Positions 25,302 to 34,326 of a DNA stretch of 64,000 nt are shown here, one piece after another. Under the pieces are notes generated by a model, which made no database searches, had not been told where the DNA came from, and saw only the letters and a program-made list of their open reading frames with translations. A program made the position numbers and the translations under genes. This DNA is from Polyangiaceae bacterium (lineage in GTDB: Bacteria; Myxococcota_A; Polyangia; Polyangiales; Polyangiaceae), in NCBI GenBank assembly GCA_016719945.1, contig JADJYE010000007.1, positions 62,001 through 126,000 on the forward strand. The letters run 5' to 3'. Positions within the stretch are counted from its first letter, which is position 1. Every line of letters starts with the position of its first letter.

Positions 25302-26315
25302 TTAGGCCTTCTTGCGCGCGTGGACGAAGTACATCGGCGTGAAGATGCCGATCTTGCCGCCCGCGACGAGCGCGTCTGCGCCGCCGTTGAGCAGCGTGCT
25401 GACCGCCCGCGTGCCCTTGGGCGCCAGGCCTACCCGCTCGAGGACGCCGGTGAGGGCGTTGGTGATCGTGCGGCCCGCGCCGGTGCGCACCAGGGTTCGG
25501 AGCGACAGATCCGCGAGCGGCGAGTACCAGGGAACCTCGCCGTCGCACTCGGGCGTGCGGTCCTTGGCGTCGATCAGCTCGAAGCCGGCGGCGAGGACCG
25601 CCTCCTTGATCTCGTCGTACGTGCACAGGCTGGCGATCGCGTTGCCCTTCTCGATGCCCTCGCGGATGCGGCGGTGCTCGGGGTTCGCGTCGTCGTAGAG
25701 CGGGGTGAGGCACCACTCGTACGAGCAGAAGACGCTCCCCGGCTTGAGCACGCGGGCGATCTCCGTGAACACGCCCTTCTTGTCGAACGCGTGGCACAGC
25801 GCCTCGACGGCGTAGCCGGCGTCGAACGTGCCGTCTTCCACGGGGACCTTCATGAAGTCGGTCTCGATCAGGGCGGTCTGGCCGCCGAGGCCCGCCTGCT
25901 CGTTGTACTTCTGCGCCTTCGACAGCTGGTACGCGCTGATGTTCACGCCGGTGACGTGCGCCCCGGTCGCCCGGGCGATGACGCGCATCGGGCCGCCGAC
26001 GCCGCAGCCGAAGTCGATGACCTTCTTCCCCGCGCCGACGCCGAGCCGCTCGGCGATGTGCTGGTCGTGGCGGTCGAGCGACTCCTTGAAGGACTCGCTC
26101 TGCCGCATGACGGCGAAGTGGAAGCTGCGACCCCAGCCGATCTCGTAGAAGTCGGTGACGAGGTTGTAGAACTGCGTCGTGACCGTCGCGTACTTGTGGC
26201 CGACGTCAGCCTTGGTGCGCGCGCTGTCCCACGTGACGTTGTAGTCATCGATCGTGGATTTGACCTCGTCGCGGGCGAGACCGGGCCGCCGCTGCCCTTG
26301 AGTCGACTCCTGCAT
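25302..26315 (-). CDS. Sterol C24-methyltransferase (ERG6/SMT)-like enzyme
   Basis: 337 residues. It follows eukaryotic ERG6 along its whole length. Sterol-binding region YNLVTDFYEIGWGRSFHF (residues 50-67). SAM motif I DFGCGVGGP (101-109). NISAYQLSKAQKYN (SMT: NxNxYQIxKAKxY). Region FDAGYAVEALCHAFDKKGVFTEIARVLKPG, then YEWCLT and YDDANPEHRRIREGIEKG. C-terminal SMT domain with EVPWYSPL, GLAPKGTRAVSTLLNGGADALVAGGKIGIFTPM. SMTs add methyl groups to the sterol side chain at C24. Typical family length is 335-385. Bacterial versions are rare; some myxobacteria make sterols, so it could be functional, but a different isoprenoid substrate is possible. No other sterol genes are in the window. Confidence 0.88.
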   Translation of the reverse strand: MQESTQGQRRPGLARDEVKSTIDDYNVTWDSARTKADVGHKYATVTTQFYNLVTDFYEIGWGRSFHFAVMRQSESFKESLDRHDQHIAERLGVGAGKKVIDFGCGVGGPMRVIARATGAHVTGVNISAYQLSKAQKYNEQAGLGGQTALIETDFMKVPVEDGTFDAGYAVEALCHAFDKKGVFTEIARVLKPGSVFCSYEWCLTPLYDDANPEHRRIREGIEKGNAIASLCTYDEIKEAVLAAGFELIDAKDRTPECDGEVPWYSPLADLSLRTLVRTGAGRTITNALTGVLERVGLAPKGTRAVSTLLNGGADALVAGGKIGIFTPMYFVHARKKA

Positions 26316-26405
26316 GGGCAGGCGTTATCCGCGAGGAGGCGGGGGCGCAACCTGGAACATGGTCCCGACGTAGCGGAAGCCCGACGTGACGCTATGCTCC
26401 CTCCG

Positions 26406-27410
26406 ATGCCCTCGGCCACCGCGCCTGCCTCTCAGCTCACGACAGCGCCCCGCCCTCGCGGCGTGCTCTTCGTCGCGGCCTTCGCGCTCGCTGTCGCGGC
26501 GCTCTGCGGCGGTTGCTCGAGCGGCGACGACGACAAGCGCGAGCGCGACGCGAAGGGCAGCCGTGAGGACGACGAGCCCAGGGGGACCGACAAGCCCGAC
26601 CCTCTCGGCGGGCCACCGGCGCCCACGCCGCCGCCGATGTCGACGGTCGGGGGCCCCGACGACGAGGCGAAGAAGCTCGTCTACCTCATGTCGCGCGACG
26701 ACCAGCTATACTCGTTCGACCCGCGCATCCCTGGCCGGGCGGCCTACCGCGGCGTCGGCAAGGTCGACTGCAAGGCCGCGGGCACGCCCCAGTCGATGGC
26801 GGTCGATCGTCAGGGCTTCGCCTGGGTGTTCTACGACTCGGGCCAGCTGTTCAGGGTGAGCGTGAGAGACGCTCACTGCTCGGCGCAGACGCCCTACAAA
26901 CACCCAAGCTTCAACCGGCAGCTCGGCATGGGCTTCACCTCGGTCGCGCCCGGCTCGTCGGACGAGCGGCTCTACATCTTGAGCCCCGACTTCGGCCTCG
27001 CGACGATCTCGACGAAGGACTTCGGCGTCTCCACCACGGGCATGCTCGCCAACGGCGCCGAGCTGACGGGCGGCGGCGACGGCAAGCTCTTCTACTTCGC
27101 CGCGTGGGAGCGCACCCTCTCCGAGATCGACCTGGCGACCAAGCAGCTCAGGCTCATGCACAGCTTCGCCGGCTTCGGCAACGTCGGCGCTTGGGCCTTC
27201 GCGCGCTACAAGGGCCGCTTTTACATGTTCACGTCGACCGGCTTCTCGCCCTCGCGCACCACCGAATACGATCCGAAGACCAACCGCGAAATCACCCGCG
27301 ACGAGGACATCGGCTTCGTGGTCGTGGGCGCGGGGCAGTCGACCCTCGCGCCGCCGCCCGACTCGAGCGGCGACCTGTCGGGGGACTTCCCCACCGCGCC
27401 GCCGCCGTAG
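26406..27410 (+). CDS. Lipoprotein with beta-propeller-like body
   Basis: 334 residues from ATG 26406 (an in-frame ATG at 26394 adds four residues). A hydrophobic signal (GVLFVAAFALAVAALCGGC) ends in a lipobox. It is followed by an Asp/Lys/Pro-rich linker to residue ~85. The remainder has short repeats that resemble blades (KLVYLMSRDDQLYSFDPR, QGFAWVFYDSGQLFRVS, LYILSPDFGLATIST, GKLFYFAAWERTLSEIDLAT), so a propeller-like fold is likely. It is divergent from the methyltransferase gene (~90 bases). Function unknown. Confidence 0.72.
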   Translation: MPSATAPASQLTTAPRPRGVLFVAAFALAVAALCGGCSSGDDDKRERDAKGSREDDEPRGTDKPDPLGGPPAPTPPPMSTVGGPDDEAKKLVYLMSRDDQLYSFDPRIPGRAAYRGVGKVDCKAAGTPQSMAVDRQGFAWVFYDSGQLFRVSVRDAHCSAQTPYKHPSFNRQLGMGFTSVAPGSSDERLYILSPDFGLATISTKDFGVSTTGMLANGAELTGGGDGKLFYFAAWERTLSEIDLATKQLRLMHSFAGFGNVGAWAFARYKGRFYMFTSTGFSPSRTTEYDPKTNREITRDEDIGFVVVGAGQSTLAPPPDSSGDLSGDFPTAPPP

Positions 27411-27445
27411 CCTAGAGCCTGCATGGAACGCGCTTGGAGGGAGGC

Positions 27446-28268
27446 ATGACGAGCGAAGTCACGGTGCTGGTGACGGGGGCGACGGACGGCATCGGCCTGC
27501 AGACCGCCATCGACCTCGCGCGCTGGCGCGAAGCTGGCCCTACATGGTCGAAGCCCCAGCAAGCTGAGCGAGGCCGCGCGCAGCGTGGAGGCCGCGCGCA
27601 GCGGCTCGGTGGCGGCTCAGCTGTGCGCGGATCTGGCCTCGCTGGCCGAGGTGAGGCGCCTCGCGGCCGAGGTGCAGGCGAAGCTGCCCCGGCTCGACGT
27701 CCTCCTCGCCAACGCCGGGGTGTTCAAGAAGTCCCTCGAGCGGACGGTCGACGGCTTCGAGGCGACGTTCGCTGTGAATCACCTCTCGCACCTGCTCTTG
27801 TGCCACGAGCTGATGCCGATGCTGCGACGTTCGGCGGGGTCGCGCGTCGTGGTCGTGAGCAGCATGGCCCACGGGCAGGGGCGCGTCGATTTCGACGATC
27901 TCACCGGGGAGAAGCACTTCAGCGGCTATGGCGCCTACGCGCTCTCCAAGCTCGCCAACGTGTTGTTCACGGTCGAGCTGGCACGGCGCACCCAGGGTCA
28001 CCCGACCGCCAACTCGCTGCACCCGGGCGTGGTGGGCACGAACCTGCTGCGGGAGGGGTTCGGATCGAGCGGGCGCGAGTCGCTCTCGGAAGGAGCGGAG
28101 ACGAGCGTGTACCTTTGCCTCTCGCCCGACGTCGCCGACAAGAGCGGGGCGTACTTCGTGCGGAAGTCGCCAGCGCCGATGCACAAGCTGGCTGCGGACG
28201 AGTCGGCGACCGCGCGCTTCTACGAGCGGAGCTGCGAGCTCGTCGGGGTCGCGCCGCTCCCCGAATGA
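27446..28268 (+). CDS. SDR family oxidoreductase, interrupted by a frameshift
   Basis: ATG 27446 with GGAGGGAGG upstream. The first ~26 residues (MTSEVTVLVTGATDGIGLQTAIDLAR) are a classical SDR N-terminus. Then the frame shifts: at 27521-27525 reading one base later gives GAKLALHGRSPSKLSEAARS and an uninterrupted SDR to 28268. The body has NAGVFKKSLERTVDGFEATFAVNHLSHLLL, VVVSSMAH, and YGAYALSKLANVLF (YxxxK), and ends GVAPLPE. It is most like retinol-dehydrogenase/WW-oxidoreductase-type SDRs. One extra base or two missing bases at GCGCGCTGGCGCG explains the break. If the window is accurate the gene is dead; I think a sequence error is more likely. Confidence 0.8.
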
Positions 28269-28277
28269 CCTCGGCGC

Positions 28278-29624
28278 TCAGTAGTCGGGAATGAACTCCG
28301 GCTTCTTCGAGGTCGTCGGCCGTGAAGGCGGCCTCGACCTACCGCCGGAGGCAGCGTCACTCGCCACCGTCGAGCCGGTCGGGAGCGCAGGAGGCGTGGG
28401 CGCGACGGTGGGCGGCGGCGCCGCCAGAGAAGTCGCGAGCGTGACGGTCGAGCTCGCCCTCGGCGGCGAGGTTGCCGCCGGCGCCGACGCCGATCGCGGC
28501 GCGGTGTCTGGCTCGACGGAGCGACTGCGGGCGGCCACCCCCGCGAACACGACGGCGAACCCGACCACGCCGAGCCCCGCCGCGGCGGCGAGCGAGAGCA
28601 GCGTCCGCGAGGCAGGCCCCCCGGCCGGCACCATGCGCTTCGTGGTCCACTCCGCCTGCGTGGTGGGCCCCGAGCCGGCCGCGCGCACCCCGGTGTCGAT
28701 CGGCAGGCCCAGCGACAGCACCGTCCGCGCGCGGAGCGCGGCGTCGTGCGCCCGCTTCGTCCCGAAGGGCGCTATGGCGGCGGCGAAGTCGGCGATCGTC
28801 GCGAAGCGACCCTGCGGCTGCTTGGCGAGCGCCCGCAGGATGGCCTCGTCCAGCCCCTCGGGGATCTCCGGGCGATAGCCGCGCGCGGACGGCGGCGGCG
28901 TCGTGACGATCTTCACCGTGAGAGCCGACGGCAGGGTGTCCCAGAAGGCGGGCCGCTTGGTCAACAGCTCGAACAAGGAGAGCGCCAGCGCGTGCTGGTC
29001 GGTCCTGGGGTCGACGTCCTTCGCGCTCATGATCTGCTCGGGCGACATGTACAGCGGCGTGCCGAACGAGCGCCGCGTCGACGTCAGCCGCGCGTCCTTC
29101 GAGCCGAGCTCCGTGGTGAGCCCGAAGTCGAGCACCTTCACGACCTGCGAGCGATCCGCGCGCACCGCCAAGAACAGGTTGCCCGGCTTGACGTCTCGGT
29201 GGACGACGCCGGCCGCGTGGGCGACGGCGAGCCCGGCGCAAGCCTCCGCCACGATGTCGACCGCGGCGCTGATCGAGATCGGGTTGGGGTCGTCGATCAA
29301 GGCGTCGACCGGGTGTCCGAAGAGGAACTCGAGCACCATGATCGGCTCGCCGTGCTCGCTGCGCTCCACGCCGAAGATGCGCACGATGTTCTCCGACGAG
29401 AGCTGCGACACCACCCGGGCCTCGCGCTCGAAGCGCGCGAGCGTGTCCGGGTCGTCGATCAGCTCCTGGCGCAGCAGCTTGAGCGCGACGCGCTGGCCGA
29501 GCCCCAGCTGCTCGGCCTCGAGCACGATCCCGATCCCGCCGGACCCCAGCTGCCGCAGGACGCGGTAGCGCCCGGCGACGATGCTGCCGGGGGCCAGGTG
29601 CGCGGGGAGCGGATCGGCGTCCAC
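28278..29624 (-). CDS. Membrane-anchored Ser/Thr protein kinase
   Basis: 448 residues from a GTG start. Kinase domain residues ~20-290: glycine loop GSGGIGIV (27-34; Ile replaces the usual Met), K49, HRDVKPGNL, DFGLTTE, then SPEQIMS. A single membrane helix near residue 345-365 (TLLSLAAAAGLGVVGFAVVFAGV) is followed by a Pro/Ala/Ser-rich ~80-residue tail ending KKPEFIPDY. So the tail lies outside and no sensor domain is visible. Convergent with the SDR (9-base gap). The lipoprotein/TPR genes are on the same strand upstream, separated by ~26 bases. Confidence 0.9.
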   Translation of the reverse strand: MDADPLPAHLAPGSIVAGRYRVLRQLGSGGIGIVLEAEQLGLGQRVALKLLRQELIDDPDTLARFEREARVVSQLSSENIVRIFGVERSEHGEPIMVLEFLFGHPVDALIDDPNPISISAAVDIVAEACAGLAVAHAAGVVHRDVKPGNLFLAVRADRSQVVKVLDFGLTTELGSKDARLTSTRRSFGTPLYMSPEQIMSAKDVDPRTDQHALALSLFELLTKRPAFWDTLPSALTVKIVTTPPPSARGYRPEIPEGLDEAILRALAKQPQGRFATIADFAAAIAPFGTKRAHDAALRARTVLSLGLPIDTGVRAAGSGPTTQAEWTTKRMVPAGGPASRTLLSLAAAAGLGVVGFAVVFAGVAARSRSVEPDTAPRSASAPAATSPPRASSTVTLATSLAAPPPTVAPTPPALPTGSTVASDAASGGRSRPPSRPTTSKKPEFIPDY

Positions 29625-29650
29625 AAACGCAGGCTAGCAGCCCAGGGCGA

Positions 29651-30541
29651 TCAGAAGCGGAGGCGCACGCCGTCGGCCCCGGCCGAGACGGCGGCGGGGG
29701 CTGGTTGTCCGCTGATCGACGCATGAATGAGCAGGCCAATCCCGACGCCAGCCCCCACGAGGCCGAGCCCCCAGCTGACGGCGTTGCCGACCACCAGGGC
29801 GTCGCTGGGCTCGCCCGTGACGACGCGCTGCTCGCAACCGAGCGAGCCTCCACATTGGTCGAGGATGACTCCGCCCGTCGCAGCGGCGCTCAACAGTCCC
29901 ACCAGGCCCACCCCGCTCGCGACGCCGCCGCCGATGAACGACCCCAACCGCCCCGAGGATGGTGACGGCGCCTGCGGCGAGAGCGAGGCGCCGACCTCGA
30001 GCGTCACGGTCGCGGTGACGCTCGCTTCGACGCTGAACGCCGTCGAGTACGGCTCGAATCCGGCCGCCTCGACCTCGAGCTGGTGTGGGCCGGGATCGAT
30101 CGGACGCGCGATCTCGTCGGCTACCACCAGGCGGCCGTCGAGCCTGGCGACGGCCGTGAGCGGAGCGCTGCCTTGCTTCACGACCACCTTGGGCACGATC
30201 GGCCCGAGCCGGGAGACGGCCGCCACGGCCTCGTCGCGGAGCGCGGGCTTCAGCCCCCCGAGCCTCAACACGCTCTCGTAATGGGCGAGCGCGGTCGCGG
30301 TCTTGCCCTGCTTTTCGCTGCACTTGGCCAGCATGAACAGCGGCGCCGGGCGCTCGTCGAGCTCGAAGCTCTTGCGAAAGCGCTCGCACGCGACGCTGAG
30401 ATCTCCCGCCTCGTACGCAGAGAGCCCCTCGCTGTAGAGGGACTGTCCGCTTGCGTCTTGCGCGCGCGCCGGGCCGAGCGCGAGCGCGGCCGCGAGGATG
30501 GCGGCCCCTCCGCCCAGCGCTCGACCTCGCCGCACCCTCAC
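29651..30541 (-). CDS. Exported TPR/PEGA-like protein
   Basis: 296 residues. GTG start at 30541 overlaps the upstream stop by four bases (GTGA), indicating translational coupling. Signal-like VRRGRALGGGAAILAAALALGPARAQ, cut near residue 27. Residues ~30-110 are TPR-like (YSEGLSAYEAGDLSVACERFRKSFELDERPAPLFMLAKCSEKQGK). Residues ~135-200 resemble a PEGA domain (ARLDGRLVVADEIARPIDPGPHQLEVEAAGFEPYSTAFSV). Two further membrane-like segments lie at ~215-235 and ~265-285. This domain order is typical for myxobacterial exported proteins linked to kinases. Function unknown. Confidence 0.75.
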   Translation of the reverse strand: MRVRRGRALGGGAAILAAALALGPARAQDASGQSLYSEGLSAYEAGDLSVACERFRKSFELDERPAPLFMLAKCSEKQGKTATALAHYESVLRLGGLKPALRDEAVAAVSRLGPIVPKVVVKQGSAPLTAVARLDGRLVVADEIARPIDPGPHQLEVEAAGFEPYSTAFSVEASVTATVTLEVGASLSPQAPSPSSGRLGSFIGGGVASGVGLVGLLSAAATGGVILDQCGGSLGCEQRVVTGEPSDALVVGNAVSWGLGLVGAGVGIGLLIHASISGQPAPAAVSAGADGVRLRF

Positions 30542-32037
30542 GGCCTCGGGACGCGGGCGATGAACAGATTCTGCGCCGTCCCGCTGGCGAGCGCCTCGAG
30601 GCCCTCGTCGAGCCAGAGCTTCCCGCAGCGAAAGGCGCCGGTGAAGACCACGCTGCTGGCCGCGGGGCCTCCCGTCGGGGCACCCCCTGCCGCGTACCCT
30701 GCGGGCAGCGCGCAGTCGGCCGCGGCGTCTTCGAGGATCGGGTACGCGCGGCCCGTGAGGTCGGAGACCTCGTTCGCGACACCCCAGAAGGGACGGGCGT
30801 CGCCGCAGTCGTCCGGGCAGGGGATCGAGCCGACGTCGGAGGCGAGCGCACCGGTCAACAAGAGCGAAGAGCTCGACAGCGACGCCGCGGAGCGGATCCC
30901 AGGGCGGAAGGCGAACGTCGGAGGATTGTTCGCCGAGACCCCATATTGGGTGCCGGCGATCCGCCAGCCGAAGTGGTGCTCGCCGTCTCCGTCGCTCGCG
31001 AACGAGAACGCTGCGCCGCTCGCTGCTGCGAAGACGGTGGTCGTGTCGTCGATCGTGACGAACGGGTCGAGCGCGACGAGCGCGCCTTGCCCGGACACGG
31101 GCTCCAGCGTCGCCGGATCGAGCGCCGCGTCGAAGGTCCCCCACTCGCCGTCCTGCGAGCACGAGCCACCGCCCGGCAGGCTGCCGCCGTCGCAGTGTCC
31201 CACCATGCGGAGCGGCGCGCCGCTGGCGAGCCGGACCCTCACGGCGTTGTCCTCGATCGCGTTGAGCTGGATGCTCGTGCCGTCGAGGCTCGCGCGGACG
31301 GCGATGGAGCCATCGGAGATGAACTGCGACTCGGCTCCGCACTCCAGCGAGCCGGAGAGCTCGGAGGTGAAGACCACGAAGAGCTGGTCTCCTTGCGTCG
31401 CGATCGACAGCGACGTGGGTGGGTGGTTGCTCAGGTCGCAGCTGAAGAGCGAGGCCGACGGCGCCGACGCCGGCGCGACCGTGAGCCGCTCGAGGGCGCT
31501 GTCGAACCACGCCACGAGCGGCTGCGGACCGTGGGACAGAGACAGCAAGGTCGTCGGGGGGGCGGAGCTCGCCGAGGGCGGCGCCGCGCTCGGCTTGGGG
31601 CCGAGGTCGAACGCCTGGACGTCGCAGCCGGTGTCGTCCACGGACGCGACGAACATGCGCTCACCGATCGACGCGGGCAGCAGCCCTGCCCCACCGAAGG
31701 CCCGACCGATGATGGTGTGTCGCCCGTCCTCGCCGGTCGCGAGGTCCCAAGGCTCCGCGTCCTCGAAGGACACGAGCCACTCTTCGTCGGAGCCGATGCG
31801 TCCTGGGCAGCCGGCGCTGCCACCGCCGCCGGCCGCGCCACCTCCGCCGAGCGGGGCGCCGCCCGCACCCGCGCCGCCGCTGGGGTCGCCGCCGGCTCCC
31901 CCCTGGGAGCTGGCGCCGTCCCCGCCCGCGCCGCCGCTCGAGGGCGCGTCTTCTTCGGTGAAGAACAGCGCACAGCCGGAGCCCAAGAGCAGCGCGGCGG
32001 ACAGGCTGATGCTCGACGACCGCATGGGCCTCGGCAT
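30538..32037 (-). CDS. Large lipoprotein with Gly-rich linker
   Basis: 499 residues. Signal MPRPMRSSSISLSAALLLGSGC ends in a lipobox; a second ATG at 32025 gives the same lipobox. A Gly/Ala-rich linker (residues ~35-75, GGAGGDGASSQGGAGGD) precedes a beta-rich body with scattered Cys (VDDTGCDVQAFDLG, GSCSQDGEWGTFDA, SIPCPDDCGDARPF). The blade-like WDLATGEDG, FVASVDDT and LVAWFDSALERLT segments suggest a propeller-type repeat. No named family. First gene of a two-gene operon with the TPR/PEGA protein. Confidence 0.72.
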   Translation of the reverse strand: MPRPMRSSSISLSAALLLGSGCALFFTEEDAPSSGGAGGDGASSQGGAGGDPSGGAGAGGAPLGGGGAAGGGGSAGCPGRIGSDEEWLVSFEDAEPWDLATGEDGRHTIIGRAFGGAGLLPASIGERMFVASVDDTGCDVQAFDLGPKPSAAPPSASSAPPTTLLSLSHGPQPLVAWFDSALERLTVAPASAPSASLFSCDLSNHPPTSLSIATQGDQLFVVFTSELSGSLECGAESQFISDGSIAVRASLDGTSIQLNAIEDNAVRVRLASGAPLRMVGHCDGGSLPGGGSCSQDGEWGTFDAALDPATLEPVSGQGALVALDPFVTIDDTTTVFAAASGAAFSFASDGDGEHHFGWRIAGTQYGVSANNPPTFAFRPGIRSAASLSSSSLLLTGALASDVGSIPCPDDCGDARPFWGVANEVSDLTGRAYPILEDAAADCALPAGYAAGGAPTGGPAASSVVFTGAFRCGKLWLDEGLEALASGTAQNLFIARVPRP

Positions 32038-32097
32038 GGTAGGGGCAAGCGGTGATGCCCCGGAAGGGGCACGTGGCGAAGGCGCCGCGAGCGGCGT

Positions 32098-33237
32098 CTA
32101 CTGCTTCTTCTTCCCGCGGGCGTCGGCGGCGAGGGTGGTCGCGTACTCCTTGTGCCTCGCGGACGTGTTGGTTCCCTTCGCCACCTTGTCGGCCGCCTTG
32201 GCGACGGCGTCTCGCTGCTCGGGCGTCCTGAGCTCCGAGGTCACGTAGCCACGGAGCTCGCCCCAGCTCGAGATCTCCTCGGCGGGTTTGTGATCGGGGT
32301 CGGCGGCGCGCTCGAGCCGCTTCAAGACCGCCGCGTGGACCGCCTCCGCCTCCTTCTCGCAGGCCTTGCCGAGACCATTGAAGGCGCTGAGCGCGTCGGT
32401 CCACTTGACGGCGTCCGCCTCGATGGCCTTGCCGAGCAGGGGACAGAAGGACTCGGCGCGCGACGGCGAGTAGCCCATGAGCGCGTACGCGTCTTGTCGC
32501 AGCGAGGGGCTCGGAGAGGCCGCGAACGTGGCCGCGAGGTCGAGCGCACCCTTGGGCGGCTCCTCGCTCATCCCGAAGGAGTAGAGGCTCGCCACGATGA
32601 ACGACATCGCGCGCCCGTCGCTCGCAGGATCGAGCTTCTTCAAGGTCGCGATGACCGCGTCGGCCTTTGAGACCGAAGCGGCGTCGCGCTGCCACAGCGC
32701 GGTCCCCAGCGCGGCGCGCACACCAGGCTCGGCCTCCTTCTCGATCGCGGCCAACACCACGTCGAAGACCTTTCCGGCGGTGGGCTTCGAATCGGCGTCG
32801 CTCATGCCGAAGTAGTAGTCGTACAGACAGGCCGAGCCCATGACGCGGATCGCCGGCGCCTTGTCCTGGACGGCCGACAGGCAGCCGTCGTGGGTCGCGG
32901 GCGTGTGGTTCGCCTCGACGTACTTCTTCAGGGGCTCGTCGGCGTCGCACGACTGCATCAACCCCTCTTCGCTCCACTTGCACGAAGCGCCGGCGTCCAG
33001 CTTGGCGCGCAGCTCCGCGGGGATCGGCGCAAGCGCAGGCGCGCTCGCGGAGGCGGCAGGCGCAGCGCCTGAGCTGCTCCCAGCTGGTGGAGACGAAGCG
33101 CGCGCCGTCGAGGACGCGCCCGTCGACGCCGTCGAAGACGTCGAGCTCTGGTCACCGCAGGCGGCGGCGAGGAGCGAGAGCGCGAGGAGGCCCGCGGAGG
33201 ACCGGGAGACGTGCCTGGAGACGGGGGTCGGTTGCAT
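32098..33237 (-). CDS. Lipoprotein with HEAT-like helical repeats
   Basis: 379 residues. Signal (SAGLLALSLLAAAC) with lipobox LAAAC near residue 27, then a Ser/Ala-rich linker to ~70. The body has repeated helical pairs (AIRVMGSACLYDYYFGM, AEPGVRAALGTALWQRDA, SPSPSLRQDAYALMGYSPS), HEAT-repeat like, with Cys pairs (SCKWSEEGLMQSC, FCPLLGKAI). The C-terminus is very Lys-rich (ARGKKKQ). Function unknown. Monocistronic or co-transcribed with the next gene downstream (60-base gap to the Gly-rich lipoprotein start). Confidence 0.72.
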   Translation of the reverse strand: MQPTPVSRHVSRSSAGLLALSLLAAACGDQSSTSSTASTGASSTARASSPPAGSSSGAAPAASASAPALAPIPAELRAKLDAGASCKWSEEGLMQSCDADEPLKKYVEANHTPATHDGCLSAVQDKAPAIRVMGSACLYDYYFGMSDADSKPTAGKVFDVVLAAIEKEAEPGVRAALGTALWQRDAASVSKADAVIATLKKLDPASDGRAMSFIVASLYSFGMSEEPPKGALDLAATFAASPSPSLRQDAYALMGYSPSRAESFCPLLGKAIEADAVKWTDALSAFNGLGKACEKEAEAVHAAVLKRLERAADPDHKPAEEISSWGELRGYVTSELRTPEQRDAVAKAADKVAKGTNTSARHKEYATTLAADARGKKKQ

Positions 33238-33301
33238 CCGGCGCGAGTACTAGTCCCCGCCGAGCGCCGACGACAAGCGCGTGTTGGTGGATGAGCTGCG
33301 C

Positions 33302-33802
33302 TCAGCCGTTCTCGCCCGCGGCCAGCGCGACGAGCGAGTCGCCCGTGAGCCGGTGCACCGTCCATTCGCTCATCGGCTGCGCCCCGAGCGCGCGATAAAA
33401 CTCGAGGGCCGGCTCGTTCCAGTCGAGGACGGACCATTCGAAGCGGCCGTAGCCGCGCTCCACACACGCCCTCGCGATCTCGACCATCAGCGCGCGCCCG
33501 TGACCTCTTCCGCGGAGCTTTGGCCGCACGAATAGATCCTCCAGGTACGCGCCGTGCACCCCGAGCCAGGTGGAGTAGCTGACGAACCAGAGCGAGAAGC
33601 CAGCGAGCTTGCCTTCACCCTCCGGCGCGTCGACCACGTGGGAGTAGACCGCCGGGCGGGGACCGAAGAGCGCCGAGTGGAGCTGCGCCTCCGTCGCCTT
33701 CACCTCGAGGAGGCTGCGCTCGTAGTCCGCAAGCTCGCGGATCATCGCCAAGATCTCGGGCACGTCGGCGGGGACGGCCGCGCGCGGCCTCTCGGGCGTC
33801 AT
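33302..33802 (-). CDS. GNAT family N-acetyltransferase
   Basis: 166 residues. The GNAT core is clear: AVPADVPEILAMIRELADYERS at the N-terminus, AGFSLWFVSYSTW, LEDLFVRPKLRGRGHGRALM (acetyl-CoA pyrophosphate loop RGRGHG, residues ~97-102), and the C-terminal RFEWSVLDWNEPALEFYRALGA. It resembles the diamine/spermidine-acetyltransferase-like GNATs. The substrate cannot be deduced. Divergent from the zinc-finger protein gene (30 bases). Confidence 0.88.
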   Translation of the reverse strand: MTPERPRAAVPADVPEILAMIRELADYERSLLEVKATEAQLHSALFGPRPAVYSHVVDAPEGEGKLAGFSLWFVSYSTWLGVHGAYLEDLFVRPKLRGRGHGRALMVEIARACVERGYGRFEWSVLDWNEPALEFYRALGAQPMSEWTVHRLTGDSLVALAAGENG

Positions 33803-33832
33803 CGGGCCGATCTACGCTACATTGCCTAGCCC

Positions 33833-34287
33833 GTGAACCGCCTCGCCAAGGTCGCCGCCCCCGAGGAGCTGTCCTCGCTCGAGGGCGCCATCGCGAGGGC
33901 ACGCGTGGAGGTCCCTCAGAGCTGGGCGGGCTCGCTGATCGAGGTGGACGTCCCGCGGCGCCTCAGCTGCGGGGCGTGCGACGGGGGCGGGTGTGATCGC
34001 TGCCAGCGCAGCGGCGCCATCAAGCTCGACTCGGTCGGCGCCCTCTCCGTGCGGCTCCCGGAGGAGCTCGGCGAGGGCGCGGTCCTGCGCATCCCCCAGC
34101 CCTTCGAGGGCGACGAGCTGGCGATCCTGCTGCTCGAGGTGCGCGTGGCGGAGGCCCCGTCCGGGTGCCGGCGAATCGGCGTTACGCTCCCCCGGCTGCT
34201 GCGCTCCTCCGCGGGAGCACGATCCCAGCGATCCTCGTCTTGCTCGCGATCGCGGCGCTGGTCGCCGCCGTACGCTGGGCCTCTTGA
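33833..34287 (+). CDS. DnaJ-type zinc-finger protein with C-terminal membrane helix (frameshifted)
   Basis: GTG start at 33833. Residues ~40-60 contain CGACDGGGCDRCQRSG, half of a DnaJ-like Cys4 zinc finger without a J-domain, followed by a DnaJ C-terminal-like strand pair (ALSVRLPEELGEGAVLRIPQPFEGDELAILLLEV). The frame as given then runs on as Arg/Ser-rich sequence. Shifting back one base at the CCCCC run 34189-34193 gives AAALLRGSTIPAILVLLAIAALVAAVRWAS and a stop at 34285-34287, a convincing single membrane helix at the end. So the real protein is probably ~151 residues, tail-anchored. It precedes the kinase gene at 34327 by 39 bases. Role unknown; a chaperone-like or DnaK-independent membrane zinc protein is inference. 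Confidence 0.65.
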
Positions 34288-34326
34288 GCTTCGGGCCAGG
34301 CGCGACCAGCGCTACGCTCCGTACCG

